Shown here in pieces: positions 12,831 to 21,753 of a stretch of 64,000 nucleotides of DNA. Position 1 is the first letter of the stretch; the number at the start of each line of letters is the position of its first letter. Under the pieces are notes generated by a model, which saw only the letters and a program-made list of their open reading frames with translations, did not search any database and was not told where the DNA came from. Position numbers and translations under genes: made by a program. Origin of the DNA: Ruania alba (GTDB taxonomy: Bacteria > Actinomycetota > Actinomycetes > Actinomycetales > Beutenbergiaceae); contig NZ_FNTX01000002.1 of assembly GCF_900105765.1 (NCBI RefSeq), forward strand, positions 2,480,001-2,544,000, in the 5' to 3' direction.

Positions 12831-13885
12831 GCCAACCTCACCCGGGGGTCGAGCACGCCGTACAACAGATCCACCACGAAGTTGATCACCAGATAGATCA
12901 CACCCACCACGAGTCCCACACCCATCACGCCTGGCAGGTCCAGTCCGATCGCCGAGTTGTAGGCGTAGGTGCCCAGGCCGGGCCACGCGAACACTGCCTC
13001 CACCAGCACAGTGCCCGAGAGCAGGATGCCGAACGCCACCCCGGCCATGGTGAGCACCGGGAGCGACGCTCCACGGAGCACGTAGGCGGCGATCACCCGC
13101 CGTCGGGGGAGTCCTTTCGCCCGGGCCGCGCGCACGTAGTCGCTGCTGAGGACCTCGAGGACGCTGGTGCGGACGAAACGCGTCAGCAGACCGATCGTGA
13201 ACAGGGAGAGCACCAGGACCGGAAGCGCCAGGTGCGCGAGAGCGTCGAAGAAGCCCACCGGGTCTCCGTTGAGTGCGAAGTCCACCGTGAACAGCCCGGT
13301 GATGCGCGGTGGTGGTGTCAGGTGTGGTGAGAGCCGGCCCGAGCCGGGGGCGATCCCCAGGCGCAGGAAGAACAGGTGATAGGCCATGATCGCCAGCCAG
13401 AACATCGGCACGCTGAGTCCGATCAGGGAGACCACGCGGACCACCTGGTCGGTCACCTTCCCACGGCGGTGCGCGGCCAACGTGCCCAGAGCCAGCGCGA
13501 CGGCGAGGCTCACCACGATCGCACCGATCGCCACCTCCACGCTCGCCGGGATCGCCGTCGCCAGGTCTTCGAGCACCGGCCGTCCGGTCTGCAGGGACGT
13601 GCCGAGATCACCCTGGGCGAGGTTCCCCAGATAGATCAGGTAGCGCTCCGGCAGAGACCGGTCCAGGCCGTAGCGTTCGACGTACGCAGCCACGGTGGCG
13701 GGGTTGGAGGCCGCCCCCTCACCGAGCGCCGCAGCGATCGGGTCACCCGGTACCAGGGTGGTCAGGACGAAGGTCACCAGCGTGACACCGACCAGGAGCA
13801 GCGCAGACGTGCCGAGCCGGCGCAGCAGATAGCCGGCCAGGGGCGAGCGCCCGAGCACTCGCCGGCGCGGTGTCGTCGACGTCAT
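12827..13885 (-). CDS. oligopeptide ABC transporter permease (DppB/OppB-like)
   Basis: A 352-residue inner-membrane permease with about six membrane segments. The N terminus (LLRRLGTSALLLVGVTLVTF) and the VPGDPI motif after the first segment are hallmarks of DppB/OppB. The coupling loop contains YVRAARAKGLP. It starts 13 bases after the binding-protein gene and overlaps the second permease by 4 bases. Confidence 0.9.
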   Translation of the reverse strand: MTSTTPRRRVLGRSPLAGYLLRRLGTSALLLVGVTLVTFVLTTLVPGDPIAAALGEGAASNPATVAAYVERYGLDRSLPERYLIYLGNLAQGDLGTSLQTGRPVLEDLATAIPASVEVAIGAIVVSLAVALALGTLAAHRRGKVTDQVVRVVSLIGLSVPMFWLAIMAYHLFFLRLGIAPGSGRLSPHLTPPPRITGLFTVDFALNGDPVGFFDALAHLALPVLVLSLFTIGLLTRFVRTSVLEVLSSDYVRAARAKGLPRRRVIAAYVLRGASLPVLTMAGVAFGILLSGTVLVEAVFAWPGLGTYAYNSAIGLDLPGVMGVGLVVGVIYLVINFVVDLLYGVLDPRVRLA

Positions 13886-13898
13886 GAGCTGCTCGTGA

Positions 13899-15497
13899 TC
13901 AGCTCGCCGGCGCGAGCAACCGGATGTCCAGCGTCCAGGTGGAGTTGTACTCGATGTTGGTGACCGAGTCGTCACCGGCGAGGTTCACTCCCGGCACCAG
14001 GAGCGGAACGAAGGGACCACTCTCCTGCATCGCGGTGGCGTAGTCACTCATCGCCTGCTCCCGCTCGTCGGTGTCGGTCGCGGTGGTGGCCGCCGCGGTG
14101 AGCTCGGCGATCTCCGGTGCATCCTCCGCGGTCCAACCGGCCCGCAGCCCCACCTTCTCGCCGGGGCCGAACGGCAGGAACGAGGACGAGTCGGCGAAGT
14201 CCGGGCCCCAGAACCACATGGAGAACGCCTCCTGGCCGGTCACGTACGGGTCGATCTCGGTCGCGAACGGCGCCGGGGCGAGCTCGACCGTGATCCCGGC
14301 CTCCTGCAGCTGCGACTGCAGACGTTCTGCTACCGGTGTGAACTCCACCCCACCCACGGGATAGTCGTTCGGGAACTGCAGGCGGAGCGTCTCGCCGTCA
14401 TAGCCCGACGCATCGAGGGCCTGCTCGGCGCGGGCAAGGTCCTGGCCGATCGGATCTGCCAGCGATCCGGGGAACATCGGCGGGATCACGCCCGTAGCGG
14501 CCTCGGCCCCGGCTCCGGCCAGCTCGAGCAGCTCGCTGGTGTCCACGGCGTACCGGACGGCCTCGGCGAAATCAGGGTTCGCTGTGGCCCCACCGACCTC
14601 GGCATCCTGATTGATCAACAGAAAGATCGTCTCGGCCGACGGCACCGAGGTGACGGTGAACTCTTCGCCCAGGCCGGCCACCTGGTCACCGTTCAGGTCG
14701 ACGGCGAGCTGGGAGTCGCCACCCTGGAGGTTGATCAGCTGGGTCGCGGACTCGCTCACGTTCCGGATGACGATGCGCTCGTACGCCGGGGGTGTGTCGC
14801 CGTCGTACTCGGGGTTGGCCGTGAGGACCACCTGCGTGGTGAGGTCCAAGGAGTCCAGCAGGTACGGACCGGAGCCGACCGACTCACCATTGAGGAACTC
14901 CTCGGCAGCATCGTCGGTTCCGGTGGTCCCGCCATTGGCCTGGACCACCTCGGAGTTCAGGATGGACAGCGCCGGGTTTGTCATGATGGCTGGCAGCTGC
15001 AGCGACGGGGACTCCGTGGTCAGGCGCACGGTGAGGTCGTCGACCTTCTCCACCGTGATGCCGGTCATCAGGAAGTTTGCCTTGGACTCCGTCATCCCCT
15101 GCACCCGGGTGAGGGAGTAGACCACGTCGTCGGCGTCAACGGTGCTGCCGTCGGAGAAGGTGCGCTCACCATCGAGGGTGAAGGTGAACTCGGTGGCGTC
15201 CTCGTTCTGCTCCACGGTGGCCAGCGACGGAACCGGCTCGGCCTCGGCGGACCCTTCGAACGTGAGGAGCGTGTCGTACACGGCGTGCAGCACCATGTTC
15301 CCGGTGGGGACATAGTTGCGGCCGGGATCACCGGTCTCCAGGGAGAACGCGGTGTCGATCACCAGATTGTCCGACGCGCCGGTCGTCTCGTTCCCGTCGG
15401 ATCCCTGGTTGGCGGTGTTGCCGCCAGTGCAGCCGACGAGGGCGAGACTGCCAGCGAGACCGACGGCAATCGCAGTACGGCGGGTTGAACGGAACAC
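13899..15497 (-). CDS. extracellular peptide-binding lipoprotein (family 5 SBP)
   Basis: A 532-residue lipid-anchored solute-binding protein that would capture peptides outside the membrane for the permease/ATPase genes that follow. The signal peptide ends in the lipobox LVGC near residue 23. Family-5 features include the RTFSDGSTVDADDVVYSL region and the C-terminal ATAMQESGPFVPLL segment. The GTG at 15497 is chosen because a GGAGG box lies 6 bases upstream; a frame extension of 14 codons lacks such support. It is the first gene of a five-gene operon, divergent from an Lrp-type regulator that probably controls it. Confidence 0.9.
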   Translation of the reverse strand: MFRSTRRTAIAVGLAGSLALVGCTGGNTANQGSDGNETTGASDNLVIDTAFSLETGDPGRNYVPTGNMVLHAVYDTLLTFEGSAEAEPVPSLATVEQNEDATEFTFTLDGERTFSDGSTVDADDVVYSLTRVQGMTESKANFLMTGITVEKVDDLTVRLTTESPSLQLPAIMTNPALSILNSEVVQANGGTTGTDDAAEEFLNGESVGSGPYLLDSLDLTTQVVLTANPEYDGDTPPAYERIVIRNVSESATQLINLQGGDSQLAVDLNGDQVAGLGEEFTVTSVPSAETIFLLINQDAEVGGATANPDFAEAVRYAVDTSELLELAGAGAEAATGVIPPMFPGSLADPIGQDLARAEQALDASGYDGETLRLQFPNDYPVGGVEFTPVAERLQSQLQEAGITVELAPAPFATEIDPYVTGQEAFSMWFWGPDFADSSSFLPFGPGEKVGLRAGWTAEDAPEIAELTAAATTATDTDEREQAMSDYATAMQESGPFVPLLVPGVNLAGDDSVTNIEYNSTWTLDIRLLAPAS

Positions 15498-15620
15498 GGA
15501 AACCTCCGGCTGAAGCACCCTGGACGGGTGGATCGACATCGAGCGTTGGGGCGAACTATATGTCTAGGCCGCCGGTCTATTGTGACAAGAGTTCCCCCAA
15601 TCGGGCTGCCCTTTGGCAGA

Positions 15621-16208
15621 ATGTCCAGAATGGGAGCGAAGAACGTAGGGATGGCTGGACGTTCGGCCGGTCAGGTCGACGAGATCGGCTATCGCATCCT
15701 TGAGGTGCTCCGAGATAACGGTCGCATCTCGATTGCGGCGCTGGCTCAGCAGGTGGGCATCTCGAGGGCCAGCGCCTACGCCCGGGTCGAGGCGCTCACC
15801 CAGGCCGGGGTCATCATGGGATACACCGCCCGCGTCGATCCCGCGCGGGCAGGCCTGGGGATCTGCGCCCTCGTGTTCGTGACCGTCCATCCGCAGACAT
15901 GGCCCGACTTCCTCGATGCCATCCGGGAGATGCCGGACATCGAGTCCGCGAAGATCACCACGGGTGAACATGATGTGATGCTGCTGATCCGTGGTGCTGA
16001 CGTGGACGTCATCCACGGGTTCGTGGTCGGGGTCATCGCTGCCCTCCCGCAGGTCAAGAGTGTGGAGACCGTGCTCGTCCTGGACGAGGTGTTCGACCGT
16101 GGCTATCTGCTGCCGACGGATGTGTCTGGGCGTGGACAGGCCGTGGCCGAACGTGGCCTGATGCGCTACACCCGCACCAACCCGGACCGCCCGAGCCGGA
16201 TCGACTGA
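15621..16208 (+). CDS. Lrp/AsnC-family transcriptional regulator
   Basis: A regulator with an N-terminal winged helix (VDEIGYRILEVLRDNGRISI...QQVGISRASAYARVEALT) and a C-terminal RAM ligand-binding domain (VFVTVHP...TTGEHDVMLLI). Such proteins sense amino acids and bind as octamers. The start is uncertain: in-frame ATGs lie at 15621, 15630 and 15651, none with a good ribosome binding site. The gene diverges from the oligopeptide operon across a 123-base gap, so control of peptide uptake is the natural inference. Confidence 0.87.
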   Translation: MSRMGAKNVGMAGRSAGQVDEIGYRILEVLRDNGRISIAALAQQVGISRASAYARVEALTQAGVIMGYTARVDPARAGLGICALVFVTVHPQTWPDFLDAIREMPDIESAKITTGEHDVMLLIRGADVDVIHGFVVGVIAALPQVKSVETVLVLDEVFDRGYLLPTDVSGRGQAVAERGLMRYTRTNPDRPSRID

Positions 16209-16222
16209 CGCGGCGGACGCTC

Positions 16223-16576
16223 TCAGACCTGCACGCACACGCTCTCGTGCGGGACGCCGTCGGCCTCGAAGGACTCCACCAGGTAGAGCAGAGCATCCTG
16301 ACGTCGTTCCACCCGGCTGGTGGCCCGGCCGTGCACCACAGAACCGTCGGCGCGACGAGCGTGGGCGAAGGAGATGTCCAGCTCGTCGGCCGCGAGCGTA
16401 CCGACGAATCTGCCCCGGGTGACGGTGTCTCCGAGATACTCACCCCAGAGCAGTGGACCGTCCTGGTGGTAGGTGAACTCGGTGGGGGACTCGGGATCTA
16501 CCCGGGATGCGGTCGAGGACACCATCCGGAAGCGGAGGCCGTCCAGGTCGAACTGGGTGTCGGTGTCGTCAGTCAT
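16223..16576 (-). CDS. conserved hypothetical protein
   Basis: A 117-residue soluble protein, predicted mostly beta strands. The pattern FTYHQDGPLLWGEYLGD followed by RGRFVGTL resembles a small actinobacterial family often wrongly labelled N-acetylglutamate synthase. No acetyltransferase motif is visible. It converges with the Lrp-type gene, with 14 bases between stop codons. Function unknown. Confidence 0.7.
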   Translation of the reverse strand: MTDDTDTQFDLDGLRFRMVSSTASRVDPESPTEFTYHQDGPLLWGEYLGDTVTRGRFVGTLAADELDISFAHARRADGSVVHGRATSRVERRQDALLYLVESFEADGVPHESVCVQV

Positions 16577-16623
16577 CGGGTGAGTATCGCCTGTGCCGGG
16601 GTGCGCGCGACAATCCGGACCAC

Positions 16624-17826
16624 TCAGGCTTCGGTGAGGCGATCCACCGCTGCCGGCGCGAGCACATGGTCGGCCACGGCGCGGCTCGCCCCGACGAGGG
16701 CGGAGCGTCCGCGGGTCCGGCTCGGCACCACCCGCAGCTGGGCGGTCGCCAGGGGCAGGGACCGGGACCTGACCATCTCCTCGATGCCCGCGAACATCGG
16801 GCTCGCCTCCGTGGCCAGCGGTCCGCCGACCACGATCACCGAGGGATTCAGGAGATTGACGCAGCTGGCCAGCACGGCGCCGAGGCTCTGCCCGGCCAGG
16901 TGCACCCGTCGCTCGGCCTCCCGATCGCCGTCGGCCACCAGCGCCAGCACCTCATCGGCGGATCGCACGGCACGTCCGGCGCTCTGCAGCGCCCGCACCA
17001 CGGCGCCGGCACTCGCCAGTGCCTCGAGGCAGCCACTGTTCCCACAGGTGCATCGGACCGGTGCACCGCCGGGAACTGCCACATGACCGAGATCGCCGGC
17101 CGCACCATCGGCGCCGCGCAGCAGCGATCCGCCGGCGATGATTCCTGCGCCCACCCCGGTGGCCACCTTCACGAACATCAGGTGCTGGGTGTCCGGGTAG
17201 ATCTGGGTGTGCTCTCCCAGAGCCATCAGATCCACGTCGTTGTCCACGAGCACGGGCACGTCGAAGGCCGCACCGAGGATTCCTGGCACATCGGCCCCGT
17301 CCCACCCGGGCATGATCGGCGGGGTGCGCGGCCGCCCGGTGGAGTGCTCGACCGGGCCGGGAAGCCCGACGCCGACGCCCGCCAGCGGCGTGCACGGCAC
17401 GCTGCTGAGCAGCTCAGTCCCGGAGCGCCGCACCAGGTCGAGCACCTGGTCCGGTCCGGCGCTGATGTCGATCTGTTCCCGGCGCTCGGTGAGCACGACG
17501 CCCGCAAGGTCGGTGACCGCCACGGCCAGGTGGGCGGCGCCGAGGTCCACGGCGAGGATCGTCCGTGCGCCCGGGTCGAACCGGACCGTGGTCGGTGGTC
17601 GGCCCCCGGTGGACGAGCCGGCCTCGGCGCCGAGCAGCCCGGTGCGCAGCAAGGCGTCGACGCGCAAGGTCACGGCCGAACGGCCTAGTCCAGTCTCTGC
17701 CACCAGGTCTGCCCGGGTGCGGCCGGCGCCGTCGCGGAGCAGTTGCAGCAACGCGCCGGCACCTGCCGCACGCGGCGTGGTGGCGGCGTGCTGCGTCACG
17801 ATCTCCTCCAGGTGGGTCAGAAGCAC
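16624..17826 (-). CDS. ROK-family transcriptional repressor
   Basis: A 400-residue protein with an N-terminal winged helix (TRADLVAETGLGRSAVTLRV, about residues 37-56) and a sugar-kinase-like ROK domain: phosphate-binding LAVDLGAAHLAVAV, a conserved DNDVDLMALGE segment, and the zinc motif GHV...CTCGNSGCLEA. Members repress sugar-uptake or catabolic genes and are released by a sugar. A perfect inverted repeat lies between it and the divergent dehydrogenase gene, the expected site of action. Inducer unknown. Confidence 0.88.
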   Translation of the reverse strand: MLLTHLEEIVTQHAATTPRAAGAGALLQLLRDGAGRTRADLVAETGLGRSAVTLRVDALLRTGLLGAEAGSSTGGRPPTTVRFDPGARTILAVDLGAAHLAVAVTDLAGVVLTERREQIDISAGPDQVLDLVRRSGTELLSSVPCTPLAGVGVGLPGPVEHSTGRPRTPPIMPGWDGADVPGILGAAFDVPVLVDNDVDLMALGEHTQIYPDTQHLMFVKVATGVGAGIIAGGSLLRGADGAAGDLGHVAVPGGAPVRCTCGNSGCLEALASAGAVVRALQSAGRAVRSADEVLALVADGDREAERRVHLAGQSLGAVLASCVNLLNPSVIVVGGPLATEASPMFAGIEEMVRSRSLPLATAQLRVVPSRTRGRSALVGASRAVADHVLAPAAVDRLTEA

Positions 17827-17845
17827 TCACCGTATCCCGAGATCC

Positions 17846-17875
17846 GGACTTTTGCTCGACTGGCAGCAAAAGTCC
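17846..17875. promoter_or_regulatory. inverted-repeat operator, probably for the ROK repressor
   Basis: Perfect 11-base arms (GGACTTTTGCT at 17846-17856 and its complement at 17865-17875) with an 8-base spacer lie in the 95-base gap between the divergent ROK gene and the dehydrogenase gene. TTTGCT/AGCAAA half-sites resemble known ROK operators; assignment to this protein is inferred from position. Confidence 0.65.
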
Positions 17876-17921
17876 CGGTACCGTCGTACGCACACCCCCA
17901 TCGTCGAAGGAGACCACGCAG

Positions 17922-19100
17922 ATGAGCAGTCAGAGTCCACCGCTCAACGTCGCCATGATCGGGTATGCGTTCATGGGGGCCGCCCACTCCCAGGGGTGGC
18001 GGGTCGCGCCCCGGTTCTTCGACCTTCCGCTGTCTCCGGTCCAGCACCTGATCTGCGGGCGCAACCCCGAGAACCTCGCCGGCGCAGCGGCGAACCTCGG
18101 CTGGGCCCACACCGAGACGGACTGGCGCACGGCCATCGCACGGGACGACGTCGACCTGGTCGACATCTGTACCCCGGGGAACACGCACGCCGAGATCGCG
18201 ATCGCCGCGCTGGAGGCGGGCAAGCACGTGCTCTGCGAGAAGCCCCTGGCGAACTCCGTCGCGGAGGCCGAGCAGATGGCCGCAGCCGCCGAGAAGGCCG
18301 CCGCGAACGGTGCGAAGGCGATGGTCGGCTTCACCTACCGCCGCGTCCCCGCCATCCAGCTCGCGAGGCAGCTCGTGGCCGAGGGAGAGCTGGGCGAGAT
18401 CCGCCAGGTCCGGGCCCAGTACTTGCAGGACTGGCTGGCCGACCCCGAGGCTCCGCTCTCGTGGCGCCTCCAGAAGGACGTCGCCGGATCCGGTGCGTTG
18501 GGCGACATCGGTGCCCACATCGCCGACGCCGTGCAGTTCATCACCGGTGAGCACATCACCGGGGTGGCCGGGCTGACCGAGACCTTCATCAAGGAACGGC
18601 CGGTCGAGACCGAGCGGGTGGGGATCGCCGGTGTCGGAGGTGAGGAGCGCGGTCCGGTCACGGTCGATGACGCCGCGATCTGGTTGGCGCGCCTCTCCGG
18701 TGGGGCGATCAGCACGTTTGAGGCGACCCGGTTCGCGTGGGGTCGCAAGAATGCGCTGCGGATCGAGATCAACGGCACTCAGGGGTCGGTCGCTTTCGAC
18801 CTGGAGCGGCTGAACGAGCTGCAGTACTTCGACGCCCGCGAGCCGGCCCGCACGAACGGGTTCCGCACCATCCTCGTCACCGAGGGCGAGCACCCCTACA
18901 TCGCCGCCTGGTGGCCCCCGGGGCACGGGCTCGGCTACGAGCACGGGTTCACCCACCAGGTCGTCGACCTGGTGACCGCGCTGGCCGAGGGGAACCAGCC
19001 CGAGCCGTCCTTCGCCGACGGGCTGCGTGTGCAGCGCGTGCTGGACGCCGTCGAGCGGTCCTCGGCCGAGAACAGCACCTGGACCGCAGTTCCCGCCTGA
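17922..19100 (+). CDS. Gfo/Idh/MocA-family oxidoreductase
   Basis: A 392-residue NAD(P)-dependent dehydrogenase, probably acting on a sugar, inositol or sugar acid. The Rossmann start (VAMIGYAFMGAAHSQGW) departs from the usual GxGxxG. The EKPLANSVAEAEQM motif, carrying the family lysine, lies at about 107-120, and the GDIGAHIADAVQFITG segment supplies the conserved histidine. A GAAGGAG box 9 bases before the ATG fixes the start. The next gene encodes a sugar isomerase 31 bases downstream, so the pair probably forms a short oxidation/isomerisation route controlled by the divergent ROK protein. Confidence 0.87.
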   Translation: MSSQSPPLNVAMIGYAFMGAAHSQGWRVAPRFFDLPLSPVQHLICGRNPENLAGAAANLGWAHTETDWRTAIARDDVDLVDICTPGNTHAEIAIAALEAGKHVLCEKPLANSVAEAEQMAAAAEKAAANGAKAMVGFTYRRVPAIQLARQLVAEGELGEIRQVRAQYLQDWLADPEAPLSWRLQKDVAGSGALGDIGAHIADAVQFITGEHITGVAGLTETFIKERPVETERVGIAGVGGEERGPVTVDDAAIWLARLSGGAISTFEATRFAWGRKNALRIEINGTQGSVAFDLERLNELQYFDAREPARTNGFRTILVTEGEHPYIAAWWPPGHGLGYEHGFTHQVVDLVTALAEGNQPEPSFADGLRVQRVLDAVERSSAENSTWTAVPA

Positions 19101-19131
19101 CCATCCCGCCTGAGTCCGAAGGAGCACATCC

Positions 19132-20139
19132 ATGGCACGACCGATCACCCTGTTCACCGGCCAGTGGGCCGACATGCCGTTCGAGGAACTGTGCCGGCGG
19201 GCCGGCGAATGGGGCTATGACGGCCTCGAGATCGCCTGCTGGGGCGACCACCTCGACCCCAACCGCGCCGCCACCGACGACGACTACGTGGCCGAGAAGC
19301 TCGCCATCCTCGAGAAGAACAACCTCAAGGTCTGGACGATCGCCAACCACCTCAAGGGGCAGGCGGTCTGCGACGACCCGATCGATGAGCGCCACCGGGA
19401 CATCCTCCCGGACTCGGTGTGGGGCGACGGGGACCCCGAAGGTGTGCGCCAGCGCGCCGCCGAGGAGATGAAGAACACCGCCCGCGCCGCGAAGCGCCTT
19501 GGGGTCAAGACCGTCACCGGGTTCACCGGTTCGTCGATCTGGAAGTACGTCGCGATGTTCCCGCCGGTGCGGGACGAGCTCGTCGAAGCCGGATACACCG
19601 ACTTCGCCGACCGGTGGAACCCGATCCTGGACGTCTTCGACGAGCAGGGCGTGCGGTTCGCGCTGGAGGTCCACCCCAGCGAGATCGCCTACGACTACTG
19701 GACCACCGTGAAGACGCTCGAGGCGATCGGGCACCGCGAGTCCTTCGGGATCAACTGGGACCCCAGCCACATGGTCTGGCAGCAGCTCGACCCGGTCGGC
19801 TTCCTGCTCGACTTCCCCGAGAAGATCTTCCACGTGCACTGCAAGGACACCAAGGTGCGCATCAACAACGGCCGCAACGGCCGCTTGTCCTCGCACCTGC
19901 CGTGGGCGGACCCCCGCCGCGGCTGGGACTTCATCTCCACCGGCCACGGCGACGTGCCATGGGAGGACGCGTTCCGGGCGCTCAACCACATCGGCTACGA
20001 CGGCCCGCTCTCGGTGGAGTGGGAGGACGCCGGTATGGACCGGCTCGTCGGGGCCCCCGAGGCACTGGAGTTCGTGCGCAACCTGAGCAAGTACGAGCCG
20101 TCGGAGGCCGCCTTCGACGCGGCATTCTCCACGCGCTGA
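19132..20139 (+). CDS. sugar phosphate isomerase/epimerase family protein
   Basis: A 335-residue TIM-barrel protein of the AP-endonuclease-2/xylose-isomerase-like group. Metal-ligand segments can be read: [40 protein letters not shown] and [10 protein letters not shown]. It probably isomerises or epimerises a keto sugar or inositol derivative with a divalent metal. It is co-transcribed with the dehydrogenase upstream and preceded by an AAGGAG box. The exact substrate cannot be named. Confidence 0.87.
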   Translation: MARPITLFTGQWADMPFEELCRRAGEWGYDGLEIACWGDHLDPNRAATDDDYVAEKLAILEKNNLKVWTIANHLKGQAVCDDPIDERHRDILPDSVWGDGDPEGVRQRAAEEMKNTARAAKRLGVKTVTGFTGSSIWKYVAMFPPVRDELVEAGYTDFADRWNPILDVFDEQGVRFALEVHPSEIAYDYWTTVKTLEAIGHRESFGINWDPSHMVWQQLDPVGFLLDFPEKIFHVHCKDTKVRINNGRNGRLSSHLPWADPRRGWDFISTGHGDVPWEDAFRALNHIGYDGPLSVEWEDAGMDRLVGAPEALEFVRNLSKYEPSEAAFDAAFSTR

Positions 20140-20172
20140 GGTCGGGCGCCACCTGCACCGACGCCACCCGCA

Positions 20173-20230
20173 CCGGGGGTGAACTTGACGTCGATTATCT
20201 GGCCATAACCGACGTCAACTTCACCCCCGG
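20173..20230. repeat. long imperfect palindrome, terminator or REP-like element
   Basis: Arms of 21 bases (20173-20193 and 20210-20230) are complementary apart from one C-C mismatch, and part of the 16-base centre (TTAT/ATAA) can also pair. It lies between the isomerase stop and the convergent adenosyltransferase stop. A bidirectional terminator is the simplest role; the length and symmetry also fit a dispersed palindromic element. Confidence 0.6.
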
Positions 20231-20259
20231 TGGGCTGGTGGTCGGTGGGCGGGGGTCGG

Positions 20260-20808
20260 TCAGCGGGTGGTGGGCTCCTCCGTCTCTCCGGCAGCGTGCC
20301 GGGCGAGCACGAACAGCAGGTCCGAGAGCCGGTTCAGGTAACGCCCGACGGCGTCGCTCACCTGACCGCCCGCCTCCCGTGCGGCCAGCGCGTGCCTCTC
20401 CGCGCGCCTGGCCACAGCGCGGGCGTGGTCCAGCGCCGCACCCTGGGCGGTGGCGCCAGGAACTACGAACACTGGCTTCAGCGGCCGGGCCGCGACCAGA
20501 TCGTCGATGAGTTCCTCCAGACCGGTGACCATCTCCTCGGTCACCAGCGACACTCCGGGGTCGAGCTTGTGCCGTCGATCCGGGTTCGCCGCGATGTCGG
20601 CGCCGAGCACGAACAGTTCGCGCTGCAGCCGGAGGATGACCTCCGCAAGCTCGGGCTCGCCGGCCTGCTCAGCGCGCGCCACTCCCAGCAGTGCGACCAC
20701 CTCGTCCACGTCCCCGCCGGTGTCCATCACGGGGTCGGTCTTGGCGATCCGGCCCCCGTAGAGCCGTCCGGTGCTCCCGTCATCGCCGGTGCGCGTGTAG
20801 ATCCTCAT
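20260..20808 (-). CDS. cob(I)yrinic acid a,c-diamide adenosyltransferase, PduO type
   Basis: A 182-residue enzyme that transfers the adenosyl group of ATP to cob(I)alamin, making coenzyme B12. The family ATP-binding start IYTRTGDDGSTG is at residues 3-14, and the C-terminal YLNRLSDLLFVLAR helix is diagnostic. The usual DELNA motif reads DEVVALLG here. The start at 20808 places the conserved motif at the very N terminus; seven more codons upstream are open. It is divergent from the riboswitch-controlled cobalamin uptake operon, which fits its role. Confidence 0.9.
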   Translation of the reverse strand: MRIYTRTGDDGSTGRLYGGRIAKTDPVMDTGGDVDEVVALLGVARAEQAGEPELAEVILRLQRELFVLGADIAANPDRRHKLDPGVSLVTEEMVTGLEELIDDLVAARPLKPVFVVPGATAQGAALDHARAVARRAERHALAAREAGGQVSDAVGRYLNRLSDLLFVLARHAAGETEEPTTR

Positions 20809-20920
20809 CGCCCCAGCATGGCGCAGCAATGCCGTCGCCGGCGCACTGTGGTGTGATTCCGACGCCTCCCGTACGTCGCAACCGCACCATTCGCTCCGTC
20901 AGGGCAGGACCGGCCATACT

Positions 20921-21014
20921 GGGACATTCAGTCCTGGACCCAGGGGAAGCCGGTGAGACTCCGGCACTGTCCCGCAACCGTGAGAGTCGGATTACCTGCC
21001 CAGGACGCAGACGC
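20921..21014 (+). promoter_or_regulatory. cobalamin (B12) riboswitch
   Basis: The stretch contains the conserved aptamer core: GGGAAGCCGGTGAGACTCCG at 20944-20963 followed by CACTGTCCCGCAACCGTGA, with closing arms GTCCTGG (20931-20937) and CCAGGAC (21000-21006). A GC-rich stem between about 21030 and 21070 could hide the ribosome binding site when B12 is bound. It precedes the surface-protein and ECF transporter genes, which would be repressed at high cobalamin. Boundaries are approximate. Confidence 0.9.
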
Positions 21015-21092
21015 TCGACCCGTCGTGGACTGCGGGTGGTGCCCCCGGCCGCAGGCCGCGGTGCCCTCAAGGTCCCTTGCGAAAGGCACCCC

Positions 21093-21746
21093 ATGCACCT
21101 GACCCTCCGTTCCCTCCCGGCCGCTGTCGCTGCCGCGGCCCTCACGACGGCGTCCCTCGCCGGTGCGTTCGGCGCCCCCTCCGCCGGGGCCGAGTCGGTG
21201 ACCTCCGCGCCGGTCGGCGCTGCCTGCGCGGATGACACTGGCGTGACCGTCGTGGTCGATGCCACCGAGCTCGGCGGCGACATCGAGATCGGCTGCGCCG
21301 AGGGTGACCCGGCCACCGGTCGTGAAGCGCTCGAGTCTGCGGGCTTCGACACGTCCAACAGCGAGGCTGGCTACCTCTGCGCGATCGGAGGACAACCGGA
21401 TCCCTGTGTCGCACCGGAGGACTTCGACGGTGTCTTCTGGTCCTACTGGAACGCCGAGCCCGAGGGCGAGTGGACCAGCTACGAGGTCGGCGCCGACGAG
21501 GCCGACCCCGCGCCCGGCGCCATCGAGGGATGGCGCTACTCCGACGGTGCCGAAGGTCCGGGTATCGCACCCGTCGACGTGCTCGCCGTGGCCGAGCCGG
21601 AGGAGACCACCGACGAGTCCGCCGAGGATGCTGACGAGCCCGCCGAGGAATCCTCCACCCCGGTGCTGCCGATCCTCGCCGTCGTGCTCGGGCTCGCGCT
21701 GGTCGCTGCCATCGTGCTCGTCGTGCGCCGTCGCGCTCGCAGCTGA
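21093..21746 (+). CDS. membrane-anchored surface protein, DUF4430-like
   Basis: A 217-residue exported protein: signal peptide with AGAES-type cleavage near residue 33, a domain of about 120 residues (VTVVVDATELGG, SWYWN-like FWSYWNAEPEGEW, GWRYSDG), an acidic Glu/Asp/Thr linker, and a C-terminal membrane helix ending in RRRARS. The middle domain resembles DUF4430, which is related to the beta domain of transcobalamin and intrinsic factor. It follows a B12 riboswitch and precedes an ECF transporter by 7 bases, so it probably captures cobalamin at the cell surface. Confidence 0.75.
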   Translation: MHLTLRSLPAAVAAAALTTASLAGAFGAPSAGAESVTSAPVGAACADDTGVTVVVDATELGGDIEIGCAEGDPATGREALESAGFDTSNSEAGYLCAIGGQPDPCVAPEDFDGVFWSYWNAEPEGEWTSYEVGADEADPAPGAIEGWRYSDGAEGPGIAPVDVLAVAEPEETTDESAEDADEPAEESSTPVLPILAVVLGLALVAAIVLVVRRRARS

Positions 21747-21753
21747 GTAAGCC

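Noticed and set aside
16223-16576. N-acetylglutamate synthase
   Set aside because: No GNAT or kinase-like motif is visible; the fold appears to be a small beta protein.
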